From Amaricoccus sp963737485 (GTDB taxonomy: Bacteria; Pseudomonadota; Alphaproteobacteria; Rhodobacterales; Rhodobacteraceae): DNA of 64,000 bases. How positions within the stretch are numbered: the stretch's first letter is position 1; each line of letters opens with the position of its first letter. Location: positions 321,517-385,516 of the forward strand of contig CAVTSR010000018.1 of the NCBI GenBank assembly GCA_963737485.1, written 5' to 3'. A program made the position numbers and the translations under genes. The notes under the pieces were generated by a model. That model did no database searches and was not told the origin of the DNA. It was given only the letters and a program-made list of their open reading frames with translations. Of the stretch, positions 1 to 8,028 are shown piece by piece.

Positions 1-2
1 CC

Positions 3-287
3 GCGCTCGCGCCGCACAAGGTCTTCCCCGGCAACCGCCCCTCGACCACCCTCATCTACCCCACGCTCGACCCCGCGCAGCTCGGCCGCATCGTCGCGCT
101 CTACGAGCACCGCGTCTTCGTCGAGGGGGTGATCTGGGGGATCAATTCCTTCGACCAGTGGGGCGTCGAGCTCGGCAAGGAGCTCGCCACCGCGCTGCTG
201 CCGCTGGTGCAGAGCGGCCAGGGCTTCGGCGGCAAGGACGGCTCCACCGCCGGCCTCCTCGGCGCGCTGACGGCGATGCGCGGCTGA
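3..287 (+). CDS. pgi: Glucose-6-phosphate isomerase, C-terminal part
   Basis: This is the last 94 codons of a gene that enters from the left edge. Phosphoglucose isomerase interconverts glucose-6-phosphate and fructose-6-phosphate in the cytoplasm. The fragment carries the C-terminal family signature GVIWGINSFDQWGVELGK, with the F-D-Q-x-G-V-E-x2-K core, and upstream the conserved PGNRPS stretch. The stop TGA (285-287) overlaps the likely start of the next gene. The N-terminal domain lies outside the window, so integrity of the whole gene cannot be judged. Confidence 0.95.
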   Translation, partial: ALAPHKVFPGNRPSTTLIYPTLDPAQLGRIVALYEHRVFVEGVIWGINSFDQWGVELGKELATALLPLVQSGQGFGGKDGSTAGLLGALTAMRG

Positions 288-943
288 CCGCCTCCCGCGC
301 CGCGCCGCGCTTCCGGCCCGAGGCGCCGCTCGGGCTCATCCACGTCGACGCGCAGCTTCTGATCGTCGACAAGCCCTCGGGCCTGCTCTCGGTGCCGGCA
401 AAGCCGCCGGGCCCGCAGGATTGCGTCGAGGCGCGGCTGCGCGCGCTCTACCCCGACGCCCTTCTCGTGCACCGCCTCGACCTCGAGACCTCGGGGGTCA
501 TGGTCTTCGCCCGCACCCGCCTCGCCCAGCGCCACCTCGGCTGGCAGTTCGAGCGCCGCCAGCTCGCCAAGACCTACGTCGCCCGCGTCGCGGGGACCGT
601 CGCGGGCGAGGCCGGCCGCATCGAGCTCCCCCTCGCCTGCGACTGGCCGAACCGCCCCCGGCAGATGGTCACTCCCGCCGGCAAGCCCGCCGTCACCGAC
701 TGGCAGGTCACGGCGCGCGAGCCTGCCGCCACTCGCCTCCTGCTGCGTCCGCTCACCGGCCGCAGCCACCAGCTCCGCGTCCACCTCGCCGCCCTCGGCC
801 ACCCGATCCTCGGCGACCCGTTCTACGCCCCGCCCGAAGCCCTCGCCGCCGCCCCGCGGCTGCAGCTCCACGCCGCAGGCCTCACCCTCCGCCACCCCGA
901 CGGCGGCGCCTCGGTCAGCTTCGAGAGCCCGCCCCCGTTCTGA
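284..943 (+). CDS. RluA-family pseudouridine synthase
   Basis: This is a single-domain RluA-family enzyme that isomerises uridine to pseudouridine in rRNA or tRNA. The catalytic motif is HRLDLETSG, with Asp as nucleophile, preceded by the typical opening VDKPSGLLSVP and followed by GRSHQLRVHLAALGHPILGD. No S4 domain is present. The frame has an ATG at 158, but codons from there to about 284 are an out-of-frame shadow of pgi, and homology begins near residue position 310. No ATG, GTG or TTG lies between, so a CTG start at 284 overlapping the pgi stop is the best guess. The exact RNA target is not predictable from the sequence. Confidence 0.88.
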   Translation: MTASRAAPRFRPEAPLGLIHVDAQLLIVDKPSGLLSVPAKPPGPQDCVEARLRALYPDALLVHRLDLETSGVMVFARTRLAQRHLGWQFERRQLAKTYVARVAGTVAGEAGRIELPLACDWPNRPRQMVTPAGKPAVTDWQVTAREPAATRLLLRPLTGRSHQLRVHLAALGHPILGDPFYAPPEALAAAPRLQLHAAGLTLRHPDGGASVSFESPPPF

Positions 944-1041
944 CGCCGGCGCACCCCCGGCGCGCTTGCTTGCCGCGCGCCCGCGGGCAGCGGCCGGCTC
1001 GCGGGTGGGTGGGCGGGGGCGAGCCGGCCGCTGCCCGCCCC

Positions 1042-1890
1042 TCAGGAAGAGGCGTCCGGCGCTCCCTTGACCAGCCCGTCCGGGGTCCAGAACGCCCCGG
1101 TCCGCCGCACCTCGGCGATCCGCGCCTTGTGCCGGCGGATCTTCTCGGGGTCGCTGTAGCCGCGCGGGTGGTCGAGATGCACCAGCGGCGCGGTGTAGCG
1201 CATGTGCCGTCCCTTCACCCCGGCGTTCTCCAGCCGCACGCCGAACTCCTTGTCGCCGCCGCCGTACTTGATCGTCTCGTCGAAGCCGTTGACCTTCAGC
1301 GCGTCGGCCCGGAACAGCGAGGCGTTGGCGCCGCAGAGGGCGCGCTGCACCGGCGTCGCCCGGTCGAGGCAGGCCATCACCGGCCGCGGAAACGGCATCG
1401 TCTTCAGCCAGGTCCCGAAGCGGTCGATCGCCCGGTGCGTCCGGAGCCACCCCCGGTCGAACACCCGCCCGTCCTCGACCATCTCCGGCGTCACCCCCGC
1501 CGTCGCCGCTTCATCGAGCCGGATCAGGCTGCCGGTCGCGAACCGCCCCGGCGCGGCCAGCTCGAGATGCCGCGCGATGAAGTTCGGCGCGATCATCACG
1601 TCGCCGTCGATGAAGATCAGGAACTCCGCCTCCGAGGTCGCGATCGCCTTGTTGAGGATCGCCGCCTTCTCGAAGCCGTTGTCCGCATGCCAGACGTGCC
1701 GGATCGCGAGCTCCGGATGCGCCGCCGCGAAGCCCTCGATCGCCGCCCGGGTCTCCGGTCCCGAGCCGTCGTCGGCGATGCAGATCGAATCGGGCAGCGC
1801 CGTCTGCCGCGCCACCGAGGTCAGGCAGAGCGTCAGCGCCCGCGGGCTCTCGTAGGTCGCGACGATCAGCTCGGTCCGCATGGCTCCCAT
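1042..1890 (-). CDS. Glycosyltransferase family 2 protein
   Basis: This is a 282-residue GT-A fold glycosyltransferase that transfers a sugar from a nucleotide-sugar donor. The N-terminus reads LIVATYESPRAL, followed by ADDGSG for donor binding and FIDGDVM as the metal-binding DxD-type motif. A second half containing NGFDETIKYGGGDKEFGVRL resembles the galactosyltransferase C-terminal domain seen in chondroitin-polymerase-like enzymes. An alternative start is the fourth codon (ATG at 1881). The gene overlaps the 3' end of the next glycosyltransferase by 25 bp on the same strand, so the two are probably co-transcribed for a surface glycan. Acceptor unknown. Confidence 0.88.
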   Translation of the reverse strand: MGAMRTELIVATYESPRALTLCLTSVARQTALPDSICIADDGSGPETRAAIEGFAAAHPELAIRHVWHADNGFEKAAILNKAIATSEAEFLIFIDGDVMIAPNFIARHLELAAPGRFATGSLIRLDEAATAGVTPEMVEDGRVFDRGWLRTHRAIDRFGTWLKTMPFPRPVMACLDRATPVQRALCGANASLFRADALKVNGFDETIKYGGGDKEFGVRLENAGVKGRHMRYTAPLVHLDHPRGYSDPEKIRRHKARIAEVRRTGAFWTPDGLVKGAPDASS

Positions 1891-2780
1891 CCGATGCGCG
1901 CGAGGTAGTCGAGGGCGCTGCGGTCTTCAACCTCGTCCGCCTCGATGTTCGCCACCGTCCGCCGCACCTTGCGCGCGTACTCCGGCGACTTCGCGACCAG
2001 GTTCGGCCCCCGCCCGATCTTCGCCGCGAGCTCGCTCTCCGAGCGGGTGTAGTAATGGTTGAGCTGCAGGTGCTCCGCCGAATAGAACCCCGGCCGCGCG
2101 CGGGTCTTGTCGTCCGCCGGCTCGCCGCGGTCGTTCACCGTCGCGGCGCTGCCGTCGGTCTCCATCGAATGCACCCGCACCGCGGTGACGTGGCAGGGGT
2201 CGACGATCACCTTGAACGCCCGCACCCCGCGCACCTCGCTCATCGGGTCGCGCGCCCGCCGCAGGTAGTTGCCGAGCACGCCCCCCTCCGGCGCCTCGAC
2301 ATGCCCCGAGCGCCCGAACATGTGCCAGGGCAGCGACAGGTTCGCCGCCTCCCCGAGGTGCGCCAGCGCCTCCGGGATCGAGGCGGCCCGCTTCGGCACC
2401 AGGAACTCGTCGGCGTCGATGAACGCCATCCAGCGGAAGCCGCCGCCGAAGTTCGAGACCGCGTGCGCATAGGCGAGCACCTGGTTGTGGATCTCGCGCC
2501 CGAGCCAGGCGTCGGTGAAGACCTGTCGCCAGGGGACGACCGTCAGCGCCTCGTCGAGCACGTCGCGCAGGATCGGCAGCGTCCGGTCACGGCAGCCGTT
2601 GTCGTAGACCAGGAAGCGCCGCACCCCGGCGCGGCGGTGAAACGCCGCCCATTCGCCGATGTGCCGCTCCTCGTTGCGCACGATCAGCGCCACCGCCACG
2701 CCTTCGCGCCCCGGCTCGGGCGCCGGCGGCGTGATGCCGATCCTGCTGATCTTGCCGAGCGCGGGCAGCTTCCAGAACAT
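1866..2780 (-). CDS. Glycosyltransferase family 92-like protein
   Basis: This protein has about 304 residues and resembles family 92 (DUF23) or GT2-like glycosyltransferases. Visible motifs are LIVRNEERHIGEWAAFHRRA near residue 25, VYDNGCRDRT, and FIDADEFLVP as the metal-binding acidic motif, then HMFGRSGH and NHYYTRSESE. The ATG at 2780 (MFWKLPALG) was chosen because the upstream in-frame extension to 2864 is arginine/glycine-rich and looks non-coding. It precedes and overlaps the family-2 glycosyltransferase, suggesting a two-gene glycan operon. Substrates are not predictable. Confidence 0.82.
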   Translation of the reverse strand: MFWKLPALGKISRIGITPPAPEPGREGVAVALIVRNEERHIGEWAAFHRRAGVRRFLVYDNGCRDRTLPILRDVLDEALTVVPWRQVFTDAWLGREIHNQVLAYAHAVSNFGGGFRWMAFIDADEFLVPKRAASIPEALAHLGEAANLSLPWHMFGRSGHVEAPEGGVLGNYLRRARDPMSEVRGVRAFKVIVDPCHVTAVRVHSMETDGSAATVNDRGEPADDKTRARPGFYSAEHLQLNHYYTRSESELAAKIGRGPNLVAKSPEYARKVRRTVANIEADEVEDRSALDYLARIGWEPCGPS

Positions 2781-2857
2781 GCCGCAAGGTCTCGCACGCC
2801 CGCGCCCGCCGCGAAAGCGTCTTGCCGCCCGCCGTCCCGCCGCGCCAAGCTCACGCC

Positions 2858-3571
2858 GTGACAACCCCGTTGCGCACCCTCGCGGCCGGCGTCCTCACCG
2901 TCGGCGCCGCCCTTCCCGACCCGCCGTTCGAGCTCGGCGGCGGTGCGCCCGCGGGATTCGACATCGCCTGGATGCAGGCGGTGGCGGGCGTCCTCGACCT
3001 CGAGTGGCGGCTCGCACGCTTCGGCGGCGACGACTTCAACCGCATCTTCGACGGCCTTGCCGGCGGCAGCTACGACTGCATCGCCTCCGGCACCACGATC
3101 ACCCCGCAGCGCGCGGAGGTCGCCGCCTTCTGCGCCCCGTACCTCACCTCGGGCCAGGCGCTCGCGGTCAACGCCGAGCGGACGCCGCAGGTCCGCTCGA
3201 CCGACGACCTCCGCGGCCTGACGCTCGCGGTCCAGGAGGGCAACACCTCCGAGCCGGTCGCCGAGCGCCTTGCCGCCGAAGGCCGGGTCGCCGCGGTCCG
3301 CCGCTACCCCTACCACGCGATCGGAGCGATGCTCGGCGACCTCGAGGCCGGCCGGATCGGCGCGGTGATGAAGCTCGCGCCGGTGCTGCACTGGCTGACC
3401 CGCGGCCGTCCGGCGCTGAAAGTGGTGGAGCAGGGGCTGACCGTCGAGCGGATCGCCGTCGCCACCGCACCGAGCAACGCGCCCTTGCGCGCCGCGATCG
3501 ACGCGGCGCAGGCAAGGCTCACCACCGACGGAACCCTCGCGAGGCTCACGAAGCAATGGCTGACCCCCTGA
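2858..3571 (+). CDS. Family-3 solute-binding-like protein, no obvious signal peptide
   Basis: The fold resembles amino-acid ABC importer binding proteins (SBP_bac_3): DPPFELGGG near the N-terminus, a ligand-binding SGTTITPQRAEVAAF stretch, LAVQEGNTSEP at the domain crossover and a C-terminal LARLTKQWL helix. A GTG start at 2858 gives 237 residues. The earlier ATG at 2822 adds only a basic stretch, and neither start gives a convincing secretion signal. No permease or ATPase gene lies nearby. The 3' end overlaps the next gene by 16 bp. It may be a cytoplasmic or secondarily recruited binding protein, or the true start may be missed. Confidence 0.72.
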   Translation: MTTPLRTLAAGVLTVGAALPDPPFELGGGAPAGFDIAWMQAVAGVLDLEWRLARFGGDDFNRIFDGLAGGSYDCIASGTTITPQRAEVAAFCAPYLTSGQALAVNAERTPQVRSTDDLRGLTLAVQEGNTSEPVAERLAAEGRVAAVRRYPYHAIGAMLGDLEAGRIGAVMKLAPVLHWLTRGRPALKVVEQGLTVERIAVATAPSNAPLRAAIDAAQARLTTDGTLARLTKQWLTP

Positions 3572-3888
3572 CCGCGATCCGCCTCTTCACCGGCCCCGAC
3601 GGCCGGAGCCACGTCGAGCGGGTCGCGCTGCCGGCCGATGCGCTGAGCGCGACGAGCGTCCGCTTCGCCGAGACCCCGGCCGGCTCCGCGCTCGACTGGC
3701 ACGACGCGCCGACCGACCAGTACGTCGTCACCCTCACGGGCACGCTCGAGTTCGTCACCCGCGACGGCGAGAGCTTCCTGCTTCGTCCCGGCGACGTGCT
3801 CCTCGCCGAGGACACCAGCGGCTCCGGCCACCGCTGGCGGCTGGTCGACGACCAGCCGTGGCGGCGCGTCTACGTCACGCTCGCCTGA
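3556..3888 (+). CDS. Small cupin-domain protein
   Basis: This is a 110-residue single-domain cupin. The beta-barrel signature is visible as DQYVVTLTGTLEFVTRDG followed by LRPGDVLLAEDTSGSGHRW, but the usual first-motif histidine pair is reduced to a single WHDAP histidine, so metal binding is uncertain. The start ATG lies within the 3' end of the binding-protein gene, and its TGA shares bases with the next ATG (TGATG), implying translational coupling of three consecutive genes. Enzymatic role unknown. Confidence 0.78.
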   Translation: MADPLTAIRLFTGPDGRSHVERVALPADALSATSVRFAETPAGSALDWHDAPTDQYVVTLTGTLEFVTRDGESFLLRPGDVLLAEDTSGSGHRWRLVDDQPWRRVYVTLA

Positions 3889-4484
3889 TGGCCGTCGCCG
3901 TCGATCCCGCGCGCGTGCACGCGTTCCCCGACGCGGCGAGCTTTCACGAGTGGCTGCGCGAGCACCACGCCCGCGAGCCCGAGGTCTGGATCAAGGTTCA
4001 CAAGACCGGCTCGGGCCTCGCCTCGATCACCCCGAAGGAGGCGATCGACGTGGCGCTCTGCTGGGGCTGGATCGACGCGATCCGCAAGGCCCACGACGCC
4101 AGGAGCTTCCTGCAGCGCTACACCCCGCGCGGCAGGAAGAGCATCTGGAGCCGGATCAACGTCGACAACGTCGCCCGCCTGATCGCCGAGGGCCGGATGA
4201 CCGAGCATGGCCTCGCCCAGGTCGAGGCGGCCAAGGCCGACGGCCGCTGGGAGCGCGCCTACGGCGGCGCGGCCGAGATGCGGATCCCCGACGACCTCCT
4301 GGCCGCGATCGATGCCGAGCCTGCGGCCAAGGCGACGTTCGCGACGCTGAGCGCGCAGAACCGCTTCGCGCTTGCCTTCCGCCTGCACAACCTCAAGACC
4401 GAGGCCGGCCGCAGGAAGCGCATCGCCGCCTTCGTCGAGATGCTGAAGCGCGGCGAGACGATCCACCCGCAGCGGGGCACGTAG
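3888..4484 (+). CDS. YdeI/OmpD-associated family protein
   Basis: This is a 198-residue member of the YdeI (OmpD-associated, bacteriocin-protection-like) family. Recognisable stretches are WIKVHKTGSG near residue 35, EAIDVALCWGWIDAIRK, FLQRYTPRGRKSIWS and the C-terminal KTEAGRRKRIAAFVEML. The ATG at 3888 overlaps the preceding stop (TGATG), and the longer upstream frame is a shadow of the cupin gene. Members are cytoplasmic and linked genetically to peptide or bacteriocin resistance in enterobacteria, but a biochemical activity is not established. Confidence 0.87.
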   Translation: MAVAVDPARVHAFPDAASFHEWLREHHAREPEVWIKVHKTGSGLASITPKEAIDVALCWGWIDAIRKAHDARSFLQRYTPRGRKSIWSRINVDNVARLIAEGRMTEHGLAQVEAAKADGRWERAYGGAAEMRIPDDLLAAIDAEPAAKATFATLSAQNRFALAFRLHNLKTEAGRRKRIAAFVEMLKRGETIHPQRGT

Positions 4485-4592
4485 CGGCTTTCGCTGATTC
4501 CCATAGGTTTCAGCGGCTTGCCATGGGCGGCCGCCCGGTTGCGCAAGGATCGCGCTCTCCGTAATACTCCGCAGAAAGCAGGGGAGGCGCCG

Positions 4593-5495
4593 ATGCGGCT
4601 GGGGCTCGATTACGGCGGCACCAAGATCGAGGGGATCGTCCTCGGGCCGGACGGCTTCGAACGCGCGCGCGCCCGGGTGCCGACGCCGCGCTTCGACTAC
4701 GAGGGCGGCCTGAAGGCGATCCACGCGCTGCTCGAGCGGCTCGAGGCCGAGGCCGGCGGCCGCATCGAGACCGTCGGCATCGGGGTGCCGGGCTCGGTCG
4801 ACCGCGGAACCGGCCGGATCAGCCTCGGCAACTCCACCTGGCTGAACGGCCGCGACCTGCAGGGCGACCTCGCGGCCACGATCGGGCGGCCGGTGAAGGT
4901 CGCCAACGATGCCAACTGCTTCGCCCTTTCCGAGGCGGTCGACGGCGGCGGCGCCGGGGCGCAGGTCGTCTTCGGGGTGATCCTCGGCACCGGCGTCGGC
5001 GGCGGCATCGTCGCGCACGGCCGGCTGATCGAGGGGGTCAACTCGATCGGCGGCGAATGGGGGCACATCCCGCTGCCGACCCCGGAGGACGACGAGCGGC
5101 CGGGGCCGATCTGCTCGTGCGGCGTCGCCGGCCATCTCGAGGCCTGGCTCTCCGGCCCGAGCCTCGCCGCCGACTACGCCCGCCGCAAGGGCGTCGCCGT
5201 GGAAGCCGGCCCGCCGGCGCCCGAGGTCGTGGCGCTCGCCGAAGGCGGCGAGCCCGCCGCGGTCGAGACGCTGCGCCGCTACGAGGATCGCCTCGGCCGC
5301 GCGCTGGCGGTCATCGTCAACGTGCTCGATCCCGACGTGATCGTGCTCGGCGGCGGCATGTCGAACGTCGCCCGCCTCTACGACAACGTCCCCGCCCTGA
5401 TCGAGCCGCATGTCTTCGGCGAGAAGTTCGGCACCCGCCTGGTCAAGAACGTGCACGGCGACAGCTCGGGCGTCCGCGGTGCCGCCTGGCTCTGA
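4593..5495 (+). CDS. ROK-family sugar kinase (fructokinase/NagK-like)
   Basis: This is a 300-residue ROK kinase that phosphorylates a hexose or amino-sugar with ATP. The N-terminal phosphate motif is LDYGGTKIEG, the catalytic region VANDANCFALSEA, then GTGVGGGIV and GGEWGHIPLP, with the metal-site motif CSCGVAGHLE. In canonical members the last motif is CxCGxxGCxE, so one zinc cysteine is replaced by histidine here. The C-terminal adenosine motif is VIVLGGGMSN. The ATG at 4593 follows a GGGGAGG ribosome site and was preferred over the in-frame ATG at 4518. Sugar specificity is undetermined. Confidence 0.9.
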   Translation: MRLGLDYGGTKIEGIVLGPDGFERARARVPTPRFDYEGGLKAIHALLERLEAEAGGRIETVGIGVPGSVDRGTGRISLGNSTWLNGRDLQGDLAATIGRPVKVANDANCFALSEAVDGGGAGAQVVFGVILGTGVGGGIVAHGRLIEGVNSIGGEWGHIPLPTPEDDERPGPICSCGVAGHLEAWLSGPSLAADYARRKGVAVEAGPPAPEVVALAEGGEPAAVETLRRYEDRLGRALAVIVNVLDPDVIVLGGGMSNVARLYDNVPALIEPHVFGEKFGTRLVKNVHGDSSGVRGAAWL

Positions 5496-5569
5496 CCGGC
5501 GTGTCGGAAAGTCTGAAGATTCGGTTAAATCCGTTTTAGAATATCTTTTAATATCAATTACTTGACACT

Positions 5570-5596
5570 CTGCTCGCACGCGAGCAGTGCGAGCAG
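5570..5596. promoter_or_regulatory. Overlapping mutually exclusive hairpins in an AT-rich gap
   Basis: Between the ROK kinase and the convergent acylphosphatase gene lies an AT-rich stretch (about 5515-5565), unlike its GC-rich surroundings, containing a TTGACA hexamer at 5562. It is followed by CTGCTCG (5570-5576), which can pair either with CGAGCAG at 5581-5587 (4-nt loop) or, extended to 9 bp, with TGCGAGCAG at 5588-5596. The place fits a bidirectional terminator for convergent genes, but neither strand has a clear T-tract. Confidence 0.4.
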
Positions 5597-5618
5597 CCGC
5601 AGGCCCGGCGCCGACCGT

Positions 5619-5906
5619 TCAGCGGCTTATCCCGAAGCCCGCCGGCGCCTGACCGGGATCGGCCGGCTCGGTCGTCAGCGCCGCGACCACCGCGTGCCGC
5701 GGCCCGCGCAGCATCGCCTCGAGCATCCGGTCGACCGCGGCCTGCGGACCGGCGAGGAGCGCCGTCACCGCATCGTCGGGATCGTTGCGGACCCAGCCCG
5801 TGAGCCCGAGCCGCCGCGCCTCCTGCTGCGCCCAGGCGCGGTAGCCGACCCCCTGCACCCGCCCGGTGACGCGCACCCGGACCGCCACCGTCGCGCCATC
5901 GCTCAT
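5619..5906 (-). CDS. acyP: Acylphosphatase
   Basis: This 95-residue cytoplasmic enzyme hydrolyses acyl phosphates. The catalytic N-terminal signature VTGRVQGVGYRAWAQQEA supplies the phosphate-binding loop and the active-site Arg, and the second motif GLTGWVRNDPDDAVTALL contains the catalytic Asn. The length is normal for the family. Its ATG overlaps the stop of the upstream sulfotransferase gene (ATGA), so the two are translationally coupled. Confidence 0.93.
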   Translation of the reverse strand: MSDGATVAVRVRVTGRVQGVGYRAWAQQEARRLGLTGWVRNDPDDAVTALLAGPQAAVDRMLEAMLRGPRHAVVAALTTEPADPGQAPAGFGISR

Positions 5907-6724
5907 TCCGGCATCCGCCCGCCCAGCCGGGCGTAGATCTCGCCGGTGCGCGCGCGCACCTCCGCCGCCTCGGCGGCGGTGAGCCCGCTGCGCCACTTGC
6001 CGGAGTTGGCGGCGATCGGCCGGCTCACCTGCTCGGCGCGCAGCCGCATGTTCTCGGTCTTCTGCCCGGTCGCCGCATAGCCGCTCGCGGTGCCGAGCAC
6101 CGCCGGATCCCAGGCGAGCCCGAGAAAGCCGATCATCCCGCGAAACGCCGCCTCGGGCGCGGCGGTCAGCTCCTCGTAGTGCACGAACCGCGCCAGCGGG
6201 TCGCCGGCCAGCGCGAGCGCCGCGCCGTTGTCGACGCACCAGCGCTCGATCGCCTCCGCGAGCGTCCCGCCGCGCTTTCGCAGCGACAGGCAGGTGTCGA
6301 GCGGGTTGCGCACCACCACGATCAGCCGCGCCGCCGGCAGCAGCCGCCGCAGCCGCCCGGTGACGCGCACGTGCTTGGGGGTCTTCTCCAGCACCATCTG
6401 CCGCCCCTCGCCCCGCGCCGCGGCGAGCGCCGAGCGCAGCTCCCGGCCTGCCCGTCGCAGCGGGCGGCGCGGCTCGAAGAGGTTGGTCTCCTCGGGGATC
6501 AGCGCGATCGCGGGATGGTTGCCGAGCCGCGAGGCGACGAGCGTCGTGCCCGAGTGCCCGCAGCCGAGCACGAAGGCGAAGGCCGCGCTCTCCGCGATCG
6601 CCGGCACGCGGCGGTCGAGCCCGGCATTGAGCGCGATCCGCGCTGCGTCCGAAACCCGCTTGAGGCGGCCGCGGGTCTCGGGGTCGCGAAACGGGATCGA
6701 CGGGGCGAAGCGGCTTTCGGGCAC
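5903..6724 (-). CDS. Sulfotransferase family protein
   Basis: This 273-residue protein has the PAPS-binding 5'-phosphosulfate loop GCGHSGTTLVASRLGNHP near residue 53 and a 3'-phosphate-binding region VVVRNPLDTCLSLRKRGG near residue 137. Such enzymes transfer sulfate from PAPS to carbohydrates, lipids or peptides. There is no signal peptide. It is the first gene of a coupled pair with acylphosphatase. The substrate is unknown; glycosyltransferases sit 3 kb away, which permits a glycan role but does not prove one. Confidence 0.85.
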   Translation of the reverse strand: MPESRFAPSIPFRDPETRGRLKRVSDAARIALNAGLDRRVPAIAESAAFAFVLGCGHSGTTLVASRLGNHPAIALIPEETNLFEPRRPLRRAGRELRSALAAARGEGRQMVLEKTPKHVRVTGRLRRLLPAARLIVVVRNPLDTCLSLRKRGGTLAEAIERWCVDNGAALALAGDPLARFVHYEELTAAPEAAFRGMIGFLGLAWDPAVLGTASGYAATGQKTENMRLRAEQVSRPIAANSGKWRSGLTAAEAAEVRARTGEIYARLGGRMPE

Positions 6725-6755
6725 GGCCGATCGTTGGCCGAGCCCGCGCCTTGCG

Positions 6756-7955
6756 TCAACCGGCGGCGGCCATCCGGCGGATCTCGCCCGGGACCGGCGG
6801 GAAGAAGAGCGAGATCAGGACCGCCCCGGCGGCGAGCACCGCGGAGCCGAGGTAGAGCCAGGTATAGCTGCCGAAGGTGTCGTAGACCCAGCCGCCCCCG
6901 ACCGGCCCGAGCGCCATTCCGAGCGAGGAGAGCATCGTGGCGCCGCCGAGCACGGTGCCCATGATCGACTGGTCGAAGTACTCGCGGGCCAGGGCCGCGT
7001 AGAGCGGCATCACCCCGCCGTAGGCCATCCCGAAGACCGCGGCGAGCAGGTAGAAGTCGCCGATCCCGCGCACACCGAGGTAGAGAGGGATCGCCACCGC
7101 CTGCAGGAGCAGCCCCGCGACGATCACCCGCTTCACCCCGAGCCGGTCGGCGGCGACGCCGAAGACCAGCCGACCGACCAGCCCGGCGAAGCCTTCGAGG
7201 CTGTAGACGCTGACCGCGGCCATCGTCGGGATGCCGCAGAAGGCGGCATAGCTCAGCATGTGGAAGATCGGTCCCGCATGCGCGGCGCAGCAGAAGAAGA
7301 AGGTGCCGCCGAGGATCAGGAACTGTGGCGAGCGCAGCGCCCGCCCGGCATCGGTCTCGACCGCCGAGTCGCCCGGCGCGGACGCCAGCGCCGCCGGCGC
7401 GCGCCGGACGAAGAAAGCGGCCGGGATCAGCAGCGCCCAGGCCAGTACCCCCATCGCCGCCATCGCGGTCCGCCAGTCGTGGGTCTCGATCAGCCAGCCC
7501 GCGAACGGCGTCATCGTCATCGGCGCCATTCCCATCCCGGCCGAGACCAGCGCGATCGCCAGCGCCCGCTGGCTGGTGAACCAGCCCGTCACCGCCGCGA
7601 TCATCGGCGCGAAGAAGGCGCCGGCGGCCAGCCCGACGAGCAGGCCGAAACCGAGCTGGAAGGTGAGCGGAGTCGTCGCGCGGCTCGCGACCAGGAGCCC
7701 GGTGCCGAGCAGCACCGCCCCGATCAGCGTGACGATCCGCGGTCCCCAGCGGTCGCTCGCGGCGCCCCACATGAACCCGGCGACGCCCATGATCAGGAAG
7801 TCGAGCGTCATCGCGGTCGAGATCCCCGCCCGGCTCCAGCCGGTCTCGGCCGACATCGGCTCGAGAAACACCGCCAGCGAAAACATCGCCCCGATGGCGA
7901 CGCAGCCCATCAGGCCGCCGAGAAAGACGATGACCCAGCGGTAGGAATGCGGCAT
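6756..7955 (-). CDS. MFS transporter (oxalate/formate or monocarboxylate type)
   Basis: This 399-residue major facilitator has about 12 hydrophobic segments. The family loop motif between TM2 and TM3 appears as WGAASDRWGPRIV, and the mirrored loop in the second half as GVAADRLGVKRVIV. The start SYRWVIVFLGGLMG and overall pattern resemble the OFA/monocarboxylate subgroup. The ATG at 7955 was chosen because the longer frame to 8249 is a shadow of the downstream-lying SRPBCC gene. Substrate unknown. Confidence 0.87.
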   Translation of the reverse strand: MPHSYRWVIVFLGGLMGCVAIGAMFSLAVFLEPMSAETGWSRAGISTAMTLDFLIMGVAGFMWGAASDRWGPRIVTLIGAVLLGTGLLVASRATTPLTFQLGFGLLVGLAAGAFFAPMIAAVTGWFTSQRALAIALVSAGMGMAPMTMTPFAGWLIETHDWRTAMAAMGVLAWALLIPAAFFVRRAPAALASAPGDSAVETDAGRALRSPQFLILGGTFFFCCAAHAGPIFHMLSYAAFCGIPTMAAVSVYSLEGFAGLVGRLVFGVAADRLGVKRVIVAGLLLQAVAIPLYLGVRGIGDFYLLAAVFGMAYGGVMPLYAALAREYFDQSIMGTVLGGATMLSSLGMALGPVGGGWVYDTFGSYTWLYLGSAVLAAGAVLISLFFPPVPGEIRRMAAAG

Positions 7956-7990
7956 TGCTGTGCTCCCCGCGAAGGAATGGACGTGAATCA

Positions 7991-8017
7991 GGGCGCGCCC
8001 GACGACCGGGCGCGCCC
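7991..8017. terminator. Inverted repeat downstream of the SRPBCC gene
   Basis: GGGCGCGCCC occurs at 7991-8000 and again at 8008-8017; the unit is self-complementary, giving a 10-bp stem with a 7-nt loop. It lies just past the stop of the minus-strand SRPBCC gene. A TTT follows only on the plus side, so terminator function on the minus strand would need a weak T-tract. Confidence 0.5.
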
Positions 8018-8028
8018 TTTCCGTGTGG

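Noticed and set aside
3748..3754. GAGTTCG in the cupin gene as another methylation-site error
   Set aside because: Here the 7-mer encodes Glu-Phe within a frame that is continuous and well conserved, so it is genuine sequence, showing that GAGTTCG alone does not prove an error.
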